Source of the DNA: DATFCK01 sp045809745
GTDB taxonomy: Bacteria; Verrucomicrobiota; Verrucomicrobiia; Chthoniobacterales; UBA10450
Length of the DNA stretch: 64,000 nt
Direction of reading: 5' to 3'
Assembly: GCA_045809745.1 (NCBI GenBank)
Contig: JBJMXE010000048.1
Span: forward strand, 1-64,000
Shown here: positions 24,742 to 33,791 of the stretch, piece after piece
How positions within the stretch are numbered: position 1 is the stretch's first letter
How the letters are laid out: the number at the start of each line of letters is the position of its first letter
Translations under genes and position numbers: made by a program
Notes under the pieces: model-generated
The model's input: the letters and a program-made list of their open reading frames with translations, nothing else
Database searches by the model: none
Told to the model about the DNA's origin: nothing

Positions 24742-24820
24742 GCGTAGGGCGCGTTTTTGTTCGGCGTCGCGCACACGAACTCGCGAGCTAACGCGCGGCG
24801 TTGCTCAGACGAACAATAGC

Positions 24821-27259
24821 CTACCGGATGGGATCGAGCATCAGCTCTTTGATCTGGGCGAATCGATCGAGCCTAACGTCGACGGTCTCGCATGCAGTGC
24901 CATTTTGTTCGTGAGAATTCATGGTCACTCGAATCGGCTGTCCGCGATCTCTCAGCACGATCTGCGCGATTTGAAACGTGGATGACAATTCGACGCCGGC
25001 CAGTTCCAGGTTGGCCAGCAACTGCAAGGTCATTGGGGCGCCGGCAGCGGGCGTTAACTGCATTCGGCTGGTTGAATCGATTGGAACAACGCTAACGGCC
25101 CCGATCTGCAAAGAGTGCTGAGTGGTCGCGTCTTTGACCGGCTGCTGTGTCGGCACCAGCCGTACTGTCCGGATTCTCCCCCGGTCGTCGAGACCCACCG
25201 GCCCGAGTTTAAATCCAGTTCGGGGAAGGTTACTTAACGCGCCGGGGGACAGGACGTGCAGAGACACCTCGCCGGAAGAAGGTCTGGCCCGGATTGAACC
25301 CATCCGAAGCTCTGGAGTGAGCTGGACGGAGACCACCTCCAAAAACAGCGAAAGAACGACTTCGTTAGGCCCTTCTGACACGACTCGCGTCGCCATGACC
25401 TCGGGTTCGGCCGATTTCGGCTGTAGAACAGGACCTTCGGGGGGCTTCTCCAGCTTCGGCACCAGGACCTCTGCCGCTGGCGCAGCCGGCGGAATCGCAG
25501 CCGTCTCTGAGGCCGGTTGTTCAACTGGCCCGGCGGGTGGTGATGGAACGGCGGGCTTCTCCTCCCAATTTTCTTCTTTCGGCGCGATCTGACGGCGGAG
25601 GTTTCCAATCGCCCGTCGTGCCTTATCCACGACTGACTCCGATGGCGGGATTCGCTGTTCAGGCTTTGCCGAAGGCGGAGGCGGAGTCGACGGTGGCGGC
25701 GAAGCTTTCGGAGCAGCCGGGGGCGTCTTCTCGACAGGCGGCGCGGGAATGCTCTCCTTGAGCATTCCGCTTGTTTGCGGTGCTGAAATCAAGGACTCGG
25801 TAGCCGGAACTGGTTCAACTGTTGGAGCAGGATGTTGCTCCGGTAACGTTGTAGGTTCCGCAGGCGGAGGTTGGACTGGCTCAGCGGGTGGCTGCGAAAC
25901 CGTCGCGGCTGGTGGATCCCGTTCGGCTGGCGCGGACGCCGGCGCAGAGGGTGTAGCCGCAGGCTGCTCAACCGCCGGCTCCGGTGGACGGTGTTCGGCT
26001 CGCGGCGTTGCGGTGGGTGCCGGCAACTTGGACGGAGGCGCTGGGGCGGGAGCCGTCACCACTAGCGCAGCCTTGCGAGCTGGAGGAACCTTCTTCGGAA
26101 CCCTCCGACCTTCCGTCAGCACCTGCTGGACCAGACTAACGAGGGACTCGCCCCGAAACGGCTTCTCGATTGTGGCCACGATGTTTTCCAACGTTGCCCC
26201 GGCCTGTGCCATTTCCACGACATGGCCCGACATCATCAGAACCGGGATGCGCGCTGTCGCGGAATTTTGCAGCAGACGCCGGCAAACTTCGCCGCCGTTG
26301 ATATCGGGAAGGCTGTAGTCCAGCAGAACCAGATCAGGCTGGATCCGGCCGATTTCTTCGATGCCGCTGAGCCCGGTTGGGGCGGTGGTGATCTGGAAAT
26401 TCGCGCCTGAGGTCGTTAGGACATCCTCCACAAATATCAGCAGCATCTCAGTATCGTCGACCAGCACGAGCTTCTTTGCCGGTTGGACGGCGGCCTTTGC
26501 CGGCGCTGCTTTCGGGGGAGCCGTTCGCTTTTTGGGCTTTGGCGGCCTAACTGATTCAATGATCACGTCAGGCCAGTGCTCCTCGATGGTTCGGCGGGTG
26601 GACCGGGGCCGCTCGCCTTCGCGCACCTCGATCGTGCGCCAGCCAAGCATCTCGCGAAGCGCATCCTCGCCGGATTTACGTCCGACTTCAGCGTGAGTCG
26701 GTGTGCCGTGGTTTAAAAGGATTTCGCCTGATTTTCCATTTTCGTTGCTTACCTCAACTGCGATGGTGCGGGCGCCCGCGCACTGGGCGATCAGGAGTTC
26801 AGCCAGCGACAAGTCTTCCAGCGTTGAGCGCGTGGTTGCGGTCTCGGATTCTCTCCACGGCCCGAGTAAAGCCTGCACTGCGGCACCAAAATCGTGCACA
26901 TCGAACGGTTTCTCTACGAACTGAAGAGCACCGGCCGAGCGAGTCGATCCAGCCAGTTTGGCGGGCAATTTGCCGGCTATGATGAGGGCGCAGGCGTCGC
27001 CATGCGTCTTCTGAATTTTCTGCAGAAATGGCGTAAGACCCGGAAACGCCGGATCGAAATCGATGACGAACAACTCCGGCTTGAGGGACTTCGCCGCGGC
27101 CTTGGCTTCAGTCAGGTTCCGGGCAACATGAACCTGATGTGCCGGCGCGAACTTCTTCAAGGCGGAGGTGATCGCCGCCGCCAGCGCATCGTACTCCTCG
27201 ATGAGGAGGATGCTACCTTGCGACGTTGTCCCGGAAGGAGAATGAGATGCAGCTGGCAC
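24821..27259 (-). CDS. Multidomain regulatory protein: degenerate receiver, DUF4388-like, receiver, Pro/Ala-rich linker, unknown C-terminal domain
   Basis: 812 residues. (1) About 15-130: receiver-like domain (GSILLIEEYDALAAAITSAL, LKPELFVIDFD, FVEKPFDVHDF); the phosphate-acceptor Asp region appears changed, IDFDPAF. (2) About 145-215: DUF4388-like effector domain (LEDLSLAELLIAQCAGARTI, GEILLNHGTPTHAEVG). (3) About 265-385: a second, intact-looking receiver (KLVLVDDTEMLLIFVEDVLT, PDLVLLDYSLPDINGGEVCR, VLMMSGH, IEKPFR). (4) About 390-640: Pro/Ala/Glu-rich linker. (5) About 645-812: domain with EVVLSLFLEVVSVQL and LQIGAVSVVPIDST. DUF4388-receiver proteins are related to PatA of cyanobacteria and to gliding regulators. 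No partner kinase is adjacent. Confidence 0.75.
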   Translation of the reverse strand: MPAASHSPSGTTSQGSILLIEEYDALAAAITSALKKFAPAHQVHVARNLTEAKAAAKSLKPELFVIDFDPAFPGLTPFLQKIQKTHGDACALIIAGKLPAKLAGSTRSAGALQFVEKPFDVHDFGAAVQALLGPWRESETATTRSTLEDLSLAELLIAQCAGARTIAVEVSNENGKSGEILLNHGTPTHAEVGRKSGEDALREMLGWRTIEVREGERPRSTRRTIEEHWPDVIIESVRPPKPKKRTAPPKAAPAKAAVQPAKKLVLVDDTEMLLIFVEDVLTTSGANFQITTAPTGLSGIEEIGRIQPDLVLLDYSLPDINGGEVCRRLLQNSATARIPVLMMSGHVVEMAQAGATLENIVATIEKPFRGESLVSLVQQVLTEGRRVPKKVPPARKAALVVTAPAPAPPSKLPAPTATPRAEHRPPEPAVEQPAATPSAPASAPAERDPPAATVSQPPAEPVQPPPAEPTTLPEQHPAPTVEPVPATESLISAPQTSGMLKESIPAPPVEKTPPAAPKASPPPSTPPPPSAKPEQRIPPSESVVDKARRAIGNLRRQIAPKEENWEEKPAVPSPPAGPVEQPASETAAIPPAAPAAEVLVPKLEKPPEGPVLQPKSAEPEVMATRVVSEGPNEVVLSLFLEVVSVQLTPELRMGSIRARPSSGEVSLHVLSPGALSNLPRTGFKLGPVGLDDRGRIRTVRLVPTQQPVKDATTQHSLQIGAVSVVPIDSTSRMQLTPAAGAPMTLQLLANLELAGVELSSTFQIAQIVLRDRGQPIRVTMNSHEQNGTACETVDVRLDRFAQIKELMLDPIR

Positions 27260-27513
27260 GAGGGAAACGGCTCAATGGATTGAGCATAGAAAAGACGGGG
27301 CTGCCATGTCAAAGTCCGCAGGCGCAAGTTGCGTGCCGGTTTAGGAGTGGGAGAGGGCTTCCGATCTCCGTCTGGGAAGCACGGCGGGCTCGGGCGTCGG
27401 CGGAAGCGTCTCGCTTCCGCGGACTTCTATTCCAGCAGGAACTCCTTCATGCGAAGCTTGTTGCGGCGGGACGCCGCAACCCACGCCAGAGGGGGCCGTG
27501 CCTCCCGGAATCG

Positions 27514-28755
27514 CTACTCGTATCGCAAGGCTTCGATCGGGTCCAAAGATGCAGCGCGGTAGGCAGGGTATAGCCCGAACCCGATGCCGATTGCGGAACA
27601 GACAAGTAACCCGGCCAATGCCCATCCGTAGGGGAAGATCAGGTCCACCTTCAGCCACATGGCCAGTAAATCACCGCCGATTACGCCTAACAAAATGCCG
27701 AGAATACCGCCCGCTTCGGAGATAAAGACCGCCTCGGTCAGGAACTGCCGCAGAATGTCACGGCTCCGGGCGCCGATCGATTTGCGAACTCCAATCTCCT
27801 TCGTTCGTTCGGTAACGCTTACCAGCATGATGTTCATGATGCCGATACCGGCAGCGACCAGTGCGATGAAGCTGATCACGAAGGCGCCAACCCGAACGTA
27901 ACCCGCCACCGAAACAAACGCGCTCTTCAACGAATCGTTAGTGTAAATCTCGAAGTCGTTATCCTGATTCGCCCGGAGACCGCGGGCGATGCGCATGGCG
28001 CTGATCCCCTTATCCAGGGTGCGGCTGTAGAGCTCGGTGGAAACCGGCTGAGTAGCGATGTTCACGGTTCGATTAGCTTCACCGTGATTTTCGAAAAATC
28101 GGGTGATCGGTATAATGCAAAAGTCGTCCTGACTCTGACCAAACGAGGTGCCTTTCTCGGCCAAAACGCCAATGACAGTGTAAGTGTGCCCGCTCAACCG
28201 GATTACTTTGTTGATCGGCGACTCGTGCGGAAACAATCGTTTCTCGATCGCCTTGCCGATAACAACCACGCTGCGCGCGAGTTCGACATCTTCTTCGGTT
28301 AGGTTGCGTCCGTAGCCGAGGGTGAAAGCGTTCGCGGTTAGGAAACCCTGATTCGTACCAACAACCGTCAGACTGGGCGTGGTCTTAACTCCGTTGTAAA
28401 CGGCCTGGCCTTTGAGATCACGGGCGAAGCACTTCAGACAGACCTCCGAGGCATCCTGCCGCATCAGCTCGTAATAGCGAAGCGCCTGGCGATACGTGAT
28501 ATTGCGCCGGTTCTGGTACTTCTTTTTCGTCTCGCCGCCGGCATCGATGTTCACCGGATACTTCGCGAACTGGAATATGTTCGATCCCAGAAAGCTGATC
28601 CCGCTTTCGATCGAACTCTGGAGGGCGCCGATTGCGGTCATCACCGAGATCACCGAAAACACTCCAATCGTAATGCCGGTCATGGTCAGCGCCGCCCGGA
28701 GCTTATTCGCCCCTAACGACGACCAGGCCATCACTAATATCTCGCGAAACGGCAT
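27514..28755 (-). CDS. ABC transporter permease, MacB/FtsX type (second copy)
   Basis: 413 residues with the MacB layout: an N-terminal membrane segment (LRAALTMTGITIGVFSVISV), a large periplasmic domain (about 40-280) and three C-terminal segments (AFVISFIALVAAGIGIMNIM, GILGILLGVIGGDLLAMWLK, ALAGLLVCSAIGIGFGLYPA), with the ERTKEIGVRKSIGARSRDIL loop. It presumably pairs with the ATPase at 30442-31191 and the adaptor at 31203-32561 as part of an efflux or export system, either as a heterodimer with the permease at 28947-30197 or as a duplicated system. The ATG at 28755 is used. Confidence 0.85.
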   Translation of the reverse strand: MPFREILVMAWSSLGANKLRAALTMTGITIGVFSVISVMTAIGALQSSIESGISFLGSNIFQFAKYPVNIDAGGETKKKYQNRRNITYRQALRYYELMRQDASEVCLKCFARDLKGQAVYNGVKTTPSLTVVGTNQGFLTANAFTLGYGRNLTEEDVELARSVVVIGKAIEKRLFPHESPINKVIRLSGHTYTVIGVLAEKGTSFGQSQDDFCIIPITRFFENHGEANRTVNIATQPVSTELYSRTLDKGISAMRIARGLRANQDNDFEIYTNDSLKSAFVSVAGYVRVGAFVISFIALVAAGIGIMNIMLVSVTERTKEIGVRKSIGARSRDILRQFLTEAVFISEAGGILGILLGVIGGDLLAMWLKVDLIFPYGWALAGLLVCSAIGIGFGLYPAYRAASLDPIEALRYE

Positions 28756-28776
28756 CGTCTTTTACCCGCAGATATT

Positions 28777-28937
28777 CACCACAGAGATCACGGAGACCAC
28801 GGAGTTAGAGAGATACTTCAAAGGGTTCGAGCAATCCCGGACCTAACGTGCGGTGAACTTCTATGGCCGCACCGATTACCGTCTCGGTCAGTTGGTTTAC
28901 CGGCTTCGGCTCTGTGATCTCCGTGCTCTCTCTGGTT
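28777..28937. repeat. Inverted repeat of the CACCACAGAGATCACGGAG type between the two permease genes
   Basis: Left arm 28777-28804 (CACCACAGAGATCACGGAGA and on) and right arm 28911-28937 (TCTGTGATCTCCGTGCTCTC and on) are reverse complements with a 106-bp interior, in which I see no gene. It splits the permease pair of an otherwise tight operon. Confidence 0.8.
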
Positions 28938-28946
28938 CATTTGAAA

Positions 28947-30197
28947 TTATTCATAACGAAGGGCGGTGACGGGATCGAGGCGTGAGGCCGACCAGGCCGG
29001 CGCGAAACCGGAAAACAGTCCCGTCATGATCGACACCACCATGCCGGTGATCACCAGCCCGACAGAGAATTTGACGGGGAAGGACGGGGCGGCTACACCG
29101 ATGAGGAAGCACATCCCGTAGGCAAATAGCAACCCGATCAGTCCGCCTAACATGCACAGCGCGGTGGATTCGATCAGGAACTGAAGCAGGATGGTGCGAC
29201 GCCGCGCACCGAGCGCCTTTCGCGTGCCGATCTCCTTCGTTCGCTCCTTAACGCTCACGAACGTGATATTCATGATCCCGATCGCGCCGACAAATAGAGA
29301 CAAACCGGTAATGAACAGACCGGCCATCGCGATCGTGTTCTTGATCGGATCCAGCGTGCTCTTCAAGGCCTGCTGCTCGTTGATACTGAAATCGTCTTTC
29401 TTTTCCGGCGCCAGCCCGCGCACTCTTCGCATCAATCCGACGAGCTCATCTTTCGCCTCAGTCATTTTGGTCTTGTCTTTTACCTTCACCAAAATTTCCG
29501 CCTCGCTTTTGGCGGTGAAATATTTCTGAAACGCGGGTAACGGCATCACCACGATCGAATCGAGACTGAACAGCCCAAGAAACGATCCCTGTCGCGAAAT
29601 GACCCCCACGACTCGAAACGGCTGGCCGTTGATCTGCACGGCCTTGCCGATCGGACTGTCTGCCGGGAACAGCGCATCTGCGACGTCGTAGCCGATCACG
29701 CACACGTTGGCGCCGCCGCGCGACTCCAGTTCGTTGAAAAAGCGGCCTTCTTTGAAGTCGAACGTCGACGTGATGATGTAATCGGAAACGGTGCCGCGGA
29801 TTAGAACGTTGTTAACCTCGCTGTCCTCAAACTTCACGCTGCGGAATACACTCGATGTCGGAATCGCAATCGACAGGTTCGAGTTAGCCGTCTTTTCAAT
29901 CATACGATTGAGCGGCTCGGCATACTCTGTTTTGAGCTTCCTTCGGTCGCGATAATTCCACCAGTCATCGACTTTTCTCCAGGGCCACTGGCCGACGTAG
30001 AGAACGTCATCGCCGAAAACCGCCATGCTCCGGTCGAACCCGACCTGAATTCCGCCGATGGCAGTGCCCATCAACGTGACCGCCACGATTCCGATGATCA
30101 CGCCGAGAGCGGTTAGGGTCGAGCGCGTGAGATTCGAACGCATCTGCGCCGCGGCAATCTTCCAGCTCTCGGTTAGTTCGTAGAGAAAACGTTTCAT
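28947..30197 (-). CDS. ABC transporter permease, MacB/FtsX type
   Basis: 416 residues. It has the N-terminal segment (LTRSTLTALGVIIGIVAVTL), a periplasmic domain (DVLYVGQWPWRKVDDWWNYR, DYIITSTFDFKEGRFFNELE) and three C-terminal segments (GLFITGLSLFVGAIGIMNIT, ALCMLGGLIGLLFAYGMCFL, VKFSVGLVITGMVVSIMTGL), with ERTKEIGTRKALGARRRTIL between the last ones. This is the FtsX/MacB fold. Upstream, the ATPase gene is separated by a repeat-filled 244-bp gap. It should form the export channel with the ATPase and the adaptor; substrate unknown (macrolide, lipid or peptide). Confidence 0.88.
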   Translation of the reverse strand: MKRFLYELTESWKIAAAQMRSNLTRSTLTALGVIIGIVAVTLMGTAIGGIQVGFDRSMAVFGDDVLYVGQWPWRKVDDWWNYRDRRKLKTEYAEPLNRMIEKTANSNLSIAIPTSSVFRSVKFEDSEVNNVLIRGTVSDYIITSTFDFKEGRFFNELESRGGANVCVIGYDVADALFPADSPIGKAVQINGQPFRVVGVISRQGSFLGLFSLDSIVVMPLPAFQKYFTAKSEAEILVKVKDKTKMTEAKDELVGLMRRVRGLAPEKKDDFSINEQQALKSTLDPIKNTIAMAGLFITGLSLFVGAIGIMNITFVSVKERTKEIGTRKALGARRRTILLQFLIESTALCMLGGLIGLLFAYGMCFLIGVAAPSFPVKFSVGLVITGMVVSIMTGLFSGFAPAWSASRLDPVTALRYE

Positions 30198-30201
30198 TCT
30201 G

Positions 30202-30227
30202 GGAGGGACACGCTCTGTCGTGTCCCA
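30202..30227. repeat. Palindromic dispersed repeat, GGGACGAG family, copy 3
   Basis: GGAGGGACACGCTCTGTCGT followed by GTCCCA, 4 bp upstream of the permease start codon. The CGCTCTGTCG middle matches the copy at 1234-1260. Confidence 0.8.
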
Positions 30228-30279
30228 AACATTTGGGCGTTTGACGGCGCAATCCCCGGCAGTAGCTCCGACAAAGCTA

Positions 30280-30385
30280 TGTCATGCGGAGCGGAGTCGA
30301 GCGGCCTCACAAATGCGGTGCACGTCACCCAAACAGGAGAGATCCTTCGAGTCCGAGCCGGACTGGCACATCGCTCAGGATGACA
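30280..30385. repeat. TGTCATCC / GGATGACA inverted-repeat element, copy C
   Basis: TGTCATGCGGAGCGGAGTCG at the left end, CACGTCACCCAAACAGGAGA near the middle and GCTCAGGATGACA at the right end. With the palindrome at 30202-30227 it fills the gap between ATPase and permease genes. Confidence 0.75.
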
Positions 30386-30441
30386 CCTTTGAGCGGCAAC
30401 GACCTGCGAATGCACGAACATGTTGCACGCGTATAACGAGA

Positions 30442-31191
30442 TCATATCTCCGTAAGCACCGGTTCGAAGGTCGCGGCAACGGAGTTTTCATCGCTCTCGA
30501 TTAAGCCGTCTCGCAGATGCACGGTGCGGCGCGCGTGCACGGCGATATCTCGTTCATGCGTGACCAGAATGATCGTGTTGCCGCGCTGATACAGATCCTC
30601 CAGCAGCGCCATGATCTCTTCACCGGTTTTCGAATCAAGATTTCCGGTGGGCTCGTCCGCCAAAATGATTGAGGGTCGGTTGACCAGGGCGCGCGCAATC
30701 GCCACGCGTTGGCGTTGGCCGCCCGAAAGCTCGTTCGGTTTGTGATGAATGCGATCGCCTAACCCGACCTCCACTAATACCTGGGTGGCCCGGTCTTCGC
30801 GTGTTGTTGGATCAATGCCGGCATAGATGAGTGGAAGCTCAACGTTGCGAAGGCTGGTTGATCGCGGCAGCAGGTTGAATGTCTGAAAGACAAATCCGAT
30901 CTCGCGGTTTCGAATTGCGGCGAGTTCGTCATCGTCCATGTCCGCCACATTCTTCCCGTTAAACTCGTACCGGCCGGACGTCGGAGTATCGAGACAGCCG
31001 AGCATGTTCATCAGCGTCGATTTTCCGCTGCCGCTCGGGCCCATGATGGCGAGATACTCGTTGCGATGGATCTTCAGTGAAACGCCGCGGAGGGCACGGA
31101 CGAGCTCTTCGCCCATCACGTAATCTTTCGTGATGTTGTCGATATCGATTACAATCGGGCCGGCCGGCCGGACTGAATTCCGCGTCTCCAT
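30442..31191 (-). CDS. ABC transporter ATPase subunit, MacB/LolD type
   Basis: 249 residues. Walker A GPSGSGKST, Q-loop FQTFNLLPRSTSLRNVELP, signature LSGGQRQRVAIARA, Walker B SIILADEPTGNLDSKTG and switch His VTHERDI are all intact. The short sequence and EPTGNLDSKTGEEIM are typical of the MacB/LolD/FtsE class. It powers the permeases at 28947 and 27514. It starts 11 bp after the adaptor gene, the first gene of the operon. Confidence 0.93.
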   Translation of the reverse strand: METRNSVRPAGPIVIDIDNITKDYVMGEELVRALRGVSLKIHRNEYLAIMGPSGSGKSTLMNMLGCLDTPTSGRYEFNGKNVADMDDDELAAIRNREIGFVFQTFNLLPRSTSLRNVELPLIYAGIDPTTREDRATQVLVEVGLGDRIHHKPNELSGGQRQRVAIARALVNRPSIILADEPTGNLDSKTGEEIMALLEDLYQRGNTIILVTHERDIAVHARRTVHLRDGLIESDENSVAATFEPVLTEI

Positions 31192-31202
31192 CTAATCGTT
31201 GT

Positions 31203-32561
31203 CTACTTCGTCGCTTCCTTATCGTAGGCGACTTTGGCGCCATCCTTCAGCTTGCGGCTGATGGCGCTGTAACTACCCGCGATGACTTCGTCGCCGGGCT
31301 GGACGCCGCTTTTGATTTCCATGTAGGTGTCGTCGGCAAGGCCGGTAGTCACCTTCGCTAGCTGCGCTTTGCCGCCTTTTTTCAGGAACACGACTTTGGA
31401 GAGTTTCTCCCGCTCTTCCTTTTGAGCAGCTTTTTCCTGCCGTTCGTTAACCAGATCGGCGCTGTTGTCGCTCTTATCACGCATCGCCATCTTCTGCTTT
31501 TTCTTTTCGATTTCCTCCGGGCTGAGGTTGCTGTCGCCGGTCCGGATGGTGACCGCCTGCATCGGCACGGCAACGACATCTTTGACCATGTTAGTCTCAA
31601 TGTCGGCCGTGCAACTCAGCGCCGGTTTCAAAGTTACATCGTGATCGTCGATCCGAATCTTTACTTCGAAGTTAGTGACTTCTTCCTGGGTACCGGTCCC
31701 GGTGGTTTTTCCGGTGTTGGCGATTTGATAGACCGTGCCCCGGAATCGGCGATCGCCATACGCGTCGATTTTGATCTTGGCCTTGTCGCCCACCTTTACG
31801 TTCACCACATCGTTCTCGTTCACGTCGACGCGGGCCTCCATGTGGTTGAGATCGGCCACTCGCATGACTTCTGTGCCGGCGAATTGTCCGGTAGCAACGA
31901 TGCGTTCGCCAAGTTTGCTGTTCAGAATCGTGATCGTACCATCGATCGGCGAGTAAACTGTCGTCTTGGAAAGCTGATCGCGAGCCTGGCTGGATGCCGC
32001 CTGCGCGCGTTCGATATCGTGTAACGAGCTTTCGTAGGTGTTCTTGGCTACGTCTCTGGCCGCCTCGGCGGCATTGAATTCCTGAGTCGAAATTGCCTTT
32101 TTGGCGAACATGTCCTCGGCTCTTTTGATGTCCTGCTCCGTCTTCAACATGGTCGCGCGCTGTTGGAGGTTCGTTGCCTTTGCCGCGCTTATCGCGGCTT
32201 CCTGCTGTTCGAGCAGCGCCTTATACGAGTCTGGTTTGATCCTAACGAGTAGATCTCCCTTTTTAACGGCCTTTCCATCGTCTACCGGCAGGTCAATGAT
32301 TTCGCCGGCGACCTCGGGCGAAATTTTCACCTCAGTTTCGGGCTGGATTTTGCCGGTCGCAGAGACGGTTTGGACAATCGTGCGACGACTCGCTTTCTCA
32401 GTCGTAACCGGAATCGGCTTCTCCCGCTTTCCAAGAATCGTCGATACGATGATCCATAGGACGAGCAACGAGGCTCCGATGATGATATACCGCCGGGTGC
32501 GGGAGCGGCGTTTGCGAGGCGTTGGTGTAGTACTAGCCGGTGAGGCTATGGCTTGATGCAT
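31203..32561 (-). CDS. Membrane-fusion (HlyD/MacA-type) adaptor protein
   Basis: 452 residues. One N-terminal membrane helix (RRYIIIGASLLVLWIIVSTI, about 24-44), then the lipoyl-like half motif (VQTVSATGKIQPETEVKISP, EVAGEIIDLPVDDGKAVKKG), a coiled hairpin (about 110-200; EQQEAAISAAKATNLQQRAT, AEAARDVAKNTYESSLHDIE), the second lipoyl half (VYSPIDGTITILNSKLGERI) and a beta-barrel (LNHMEARVDVNENDVVNVKV). It would link the inner-membrane ABC permeases with an outer-membrane channel, none of which is encoded here. A lysine-rich insert at about 350-395 (KKKQKMAMRDKSDNSADLVN) is unusual for MacA. First gene of the operon. Confidence 0.9.
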   Translation of the reverse strand: MHQAIASPASTTPTPRKRRSRTRRYIIIGASLLVLWIIVSTILGKREKPIPVTTEKASRRTIVQTVSATGKIQPETEVKISPEVAGEIIDLPVDDGKAVKKGDLLVRIKPDSYKALLEQQEAAISAAKATNLQQRATMLKTEQDIKRAEDMFAKKAISTQEFNAAEAARDVAKNTYESSLHDIERAQAASSQARDQLSKTTVYSPIDGTITILNSKLGERIVATGQFAGTEVMRVADLNHMEARVDVNENDVVNVKVGDKAKIKIDAYGDRRFRGTVYQIANTGKTTGTGTQEEVTNFEVKIRIDDHDVTLKPALSCTADIETNMVKDVVAVPMQAVTIRTGDSNLSPEEIEKKKQKMAMRDKSDNSADLVNERQEKAAQKEEREKLSKVVFLKKGGKAQLAKVTTGLADDTYMEIKSGVQPGDEVIAGSYSAISRKLKDGAKVAYDKEATK

Positions 32562-32636
32562 GGGGAGAAGGACTTACGTCTCGTTAAGGCGCAGACAAAT
32601 AACGAGTATTTTAGACCGTTGCAAAGTAATTACCGT

Positions 32637-33791
32637 TCAGCTGGACTTCATTAAGATGCGGCCCGGAGGTTCCGTGGATTCAGCGGAATTTGTTTGAGTA
32701 GATCGGGATAGCCTCTGAGCTCTGCGCTTAATCTCGTCGGTCGCCCATTGGGCATGCTCGGCAATAAGCGGTTCCGGGTCCTTCGCGGCCAATTCAAGCG
32801 CCGGCAGGTCTCCGATTTCTCCGACGTTGCCGAGCGCCACACACACGTTCCGAAGAAACCCTCGTCGTTTGATTCGCTTGATCGGAGACTTGCGAAACAT
32901 CTGGCGAAACTCCTCGTCGGTAAGCGACAGGTAATCGCGCAGTGGCACGTTGACCGTGCTCGATTGCGCCTGAAATGCCGATTCACGGGATGCTTCCGCA
33001 AACCGATTCCACGGACACGCGTCGAGGCAATCGTCACAGCCGAAAATCCGGTCGCCGATCAGCGGCCGCAGGTCTGTCGGGATGCTGGTTTTGTGTTCGA
33101 TCGTTAGGTAGGAGATGCATTTGCGGGCGTCAACATGATGCGGCTTGGTGATGGCGCCCGTCGGACAGGCAGTGATGCAGCGGGTGCAGGTTCCACAGCG
33201 TTCCCGCGCGGGGGCATCGGCGGGCAGTTCCAGTGTAGTAAGGATCTCCGCCAGGAAAAACCATGTGCCCAAATCGGTGTTGATGAGCATGCTGCTCTTG
33301 CCTTGCCATCCAACTCCTGCTGAGGCGGCGTGATCTCTTTCTAAAACGGGTCCCGTGTCGACATAACATTTCTGAGTGCCGCCGCATTCGCGCAAGAAGC
33401 CGTCGATCGACTCGAGTTTCGGGGCAATGACATCATGATAATCATCGCCCCATGCATAACGAGCGATGCGCCCTTTTGCCGCGCCGTCTGGTCGGCTGTC
33501 GTGCGCTCCCTGCCAATAATTCATCGCCAGGATGATGAGTGACCTCGCGCCCGGTAGGACCTGCTGAGGATCGCACCTCTTCTCCTCACCACGTTCCATG
33601 TAATGCATCTCGCCGGCTTCGCCCGCGGCGAGCCATTCCCGGAATTCGCCGGCGTGAGCCGGCGCTGCACAGGAGCCGATACGGCACAGGTTGAATCCAA
33701 GCTCGCGACTCAGCTCCTGAACGCGCGTTTTTACGAAGTCGTTAGAATCGGTCGGCGTCACGGTCGAAGTTGTAACATCGGAGAGAATCAT
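32637..33791 (-). CDS. queG: Epoxyqueuosine reductase
   Basis: 384 residues. It reduces epoxyqueuosine to queuosine in tRNA using cobalamin and two [4Fe-4S] clusters. The clusters are seen as CGTCTRCITACPTGA and CDDCLDACPWN. Other marks are MHYMERGEEKRCDPQQVLPG, LIILAMNYW, KCYVDTGPVLERDHAASAGV and GWQGKSSMLINTDLGTWFFL. The C-terminal part (LPALELAAKDPEPLIAEHAQ) is the HEAT-like repeat seen in part of the family. The shikimate kinase gene overlaps by 4 bp upstream (ATGA), so the two are translationally coupled. Confidence 0.94.
   Translation of the reverse strand: MILSDVTTSTVTPTDSNDFVKTRVQELSRELGFNLCRIGSCAAPAHAGEFREWLAAGEAGEMHYMERGEEKRCDPQQVLPGARSLIILAMNYWQGAHDSRPDGAAKGRIARYAWGDDYHDVIAPKLESIDGFLRECGGTQKCYVDTGPVLERDHAASAGVGWQGKSSMLINTDLGTWFFLAEILTTLELPADAPARERCGTCTRCITACPTGAITKPHHVDARKCISYLTIEHKTSIPTDLRPLIGDRIFGCDDCLDACPWNRFAEASRESAFQAQSSTVNVPLRDYLSLTDEEFRQMFRKSPIKRIKRRGFLRNVCVALGNVGEIGDLPALELAAKDPEPLIAEHAQWATDEIKRRAQRLSRSTQTNSAESTEPPGRILMKSS

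Noticed and set aside
25122..26318. Long plus-strand frames (156 and 189 residues)
   Set aside because: Antisense of the Pro/Ala-rich linker of the receiver protein; Gly/Ser/Thr-rich composition is the mirror of that linker.
28821..28846. GGGTTCGAGCAATCCC, recalling a tRNA T-arm
   Set aside because: No acceptor stem, D-arm or anticodon arm can be found around it; it lies inside the CACCACAGAG repeat region.
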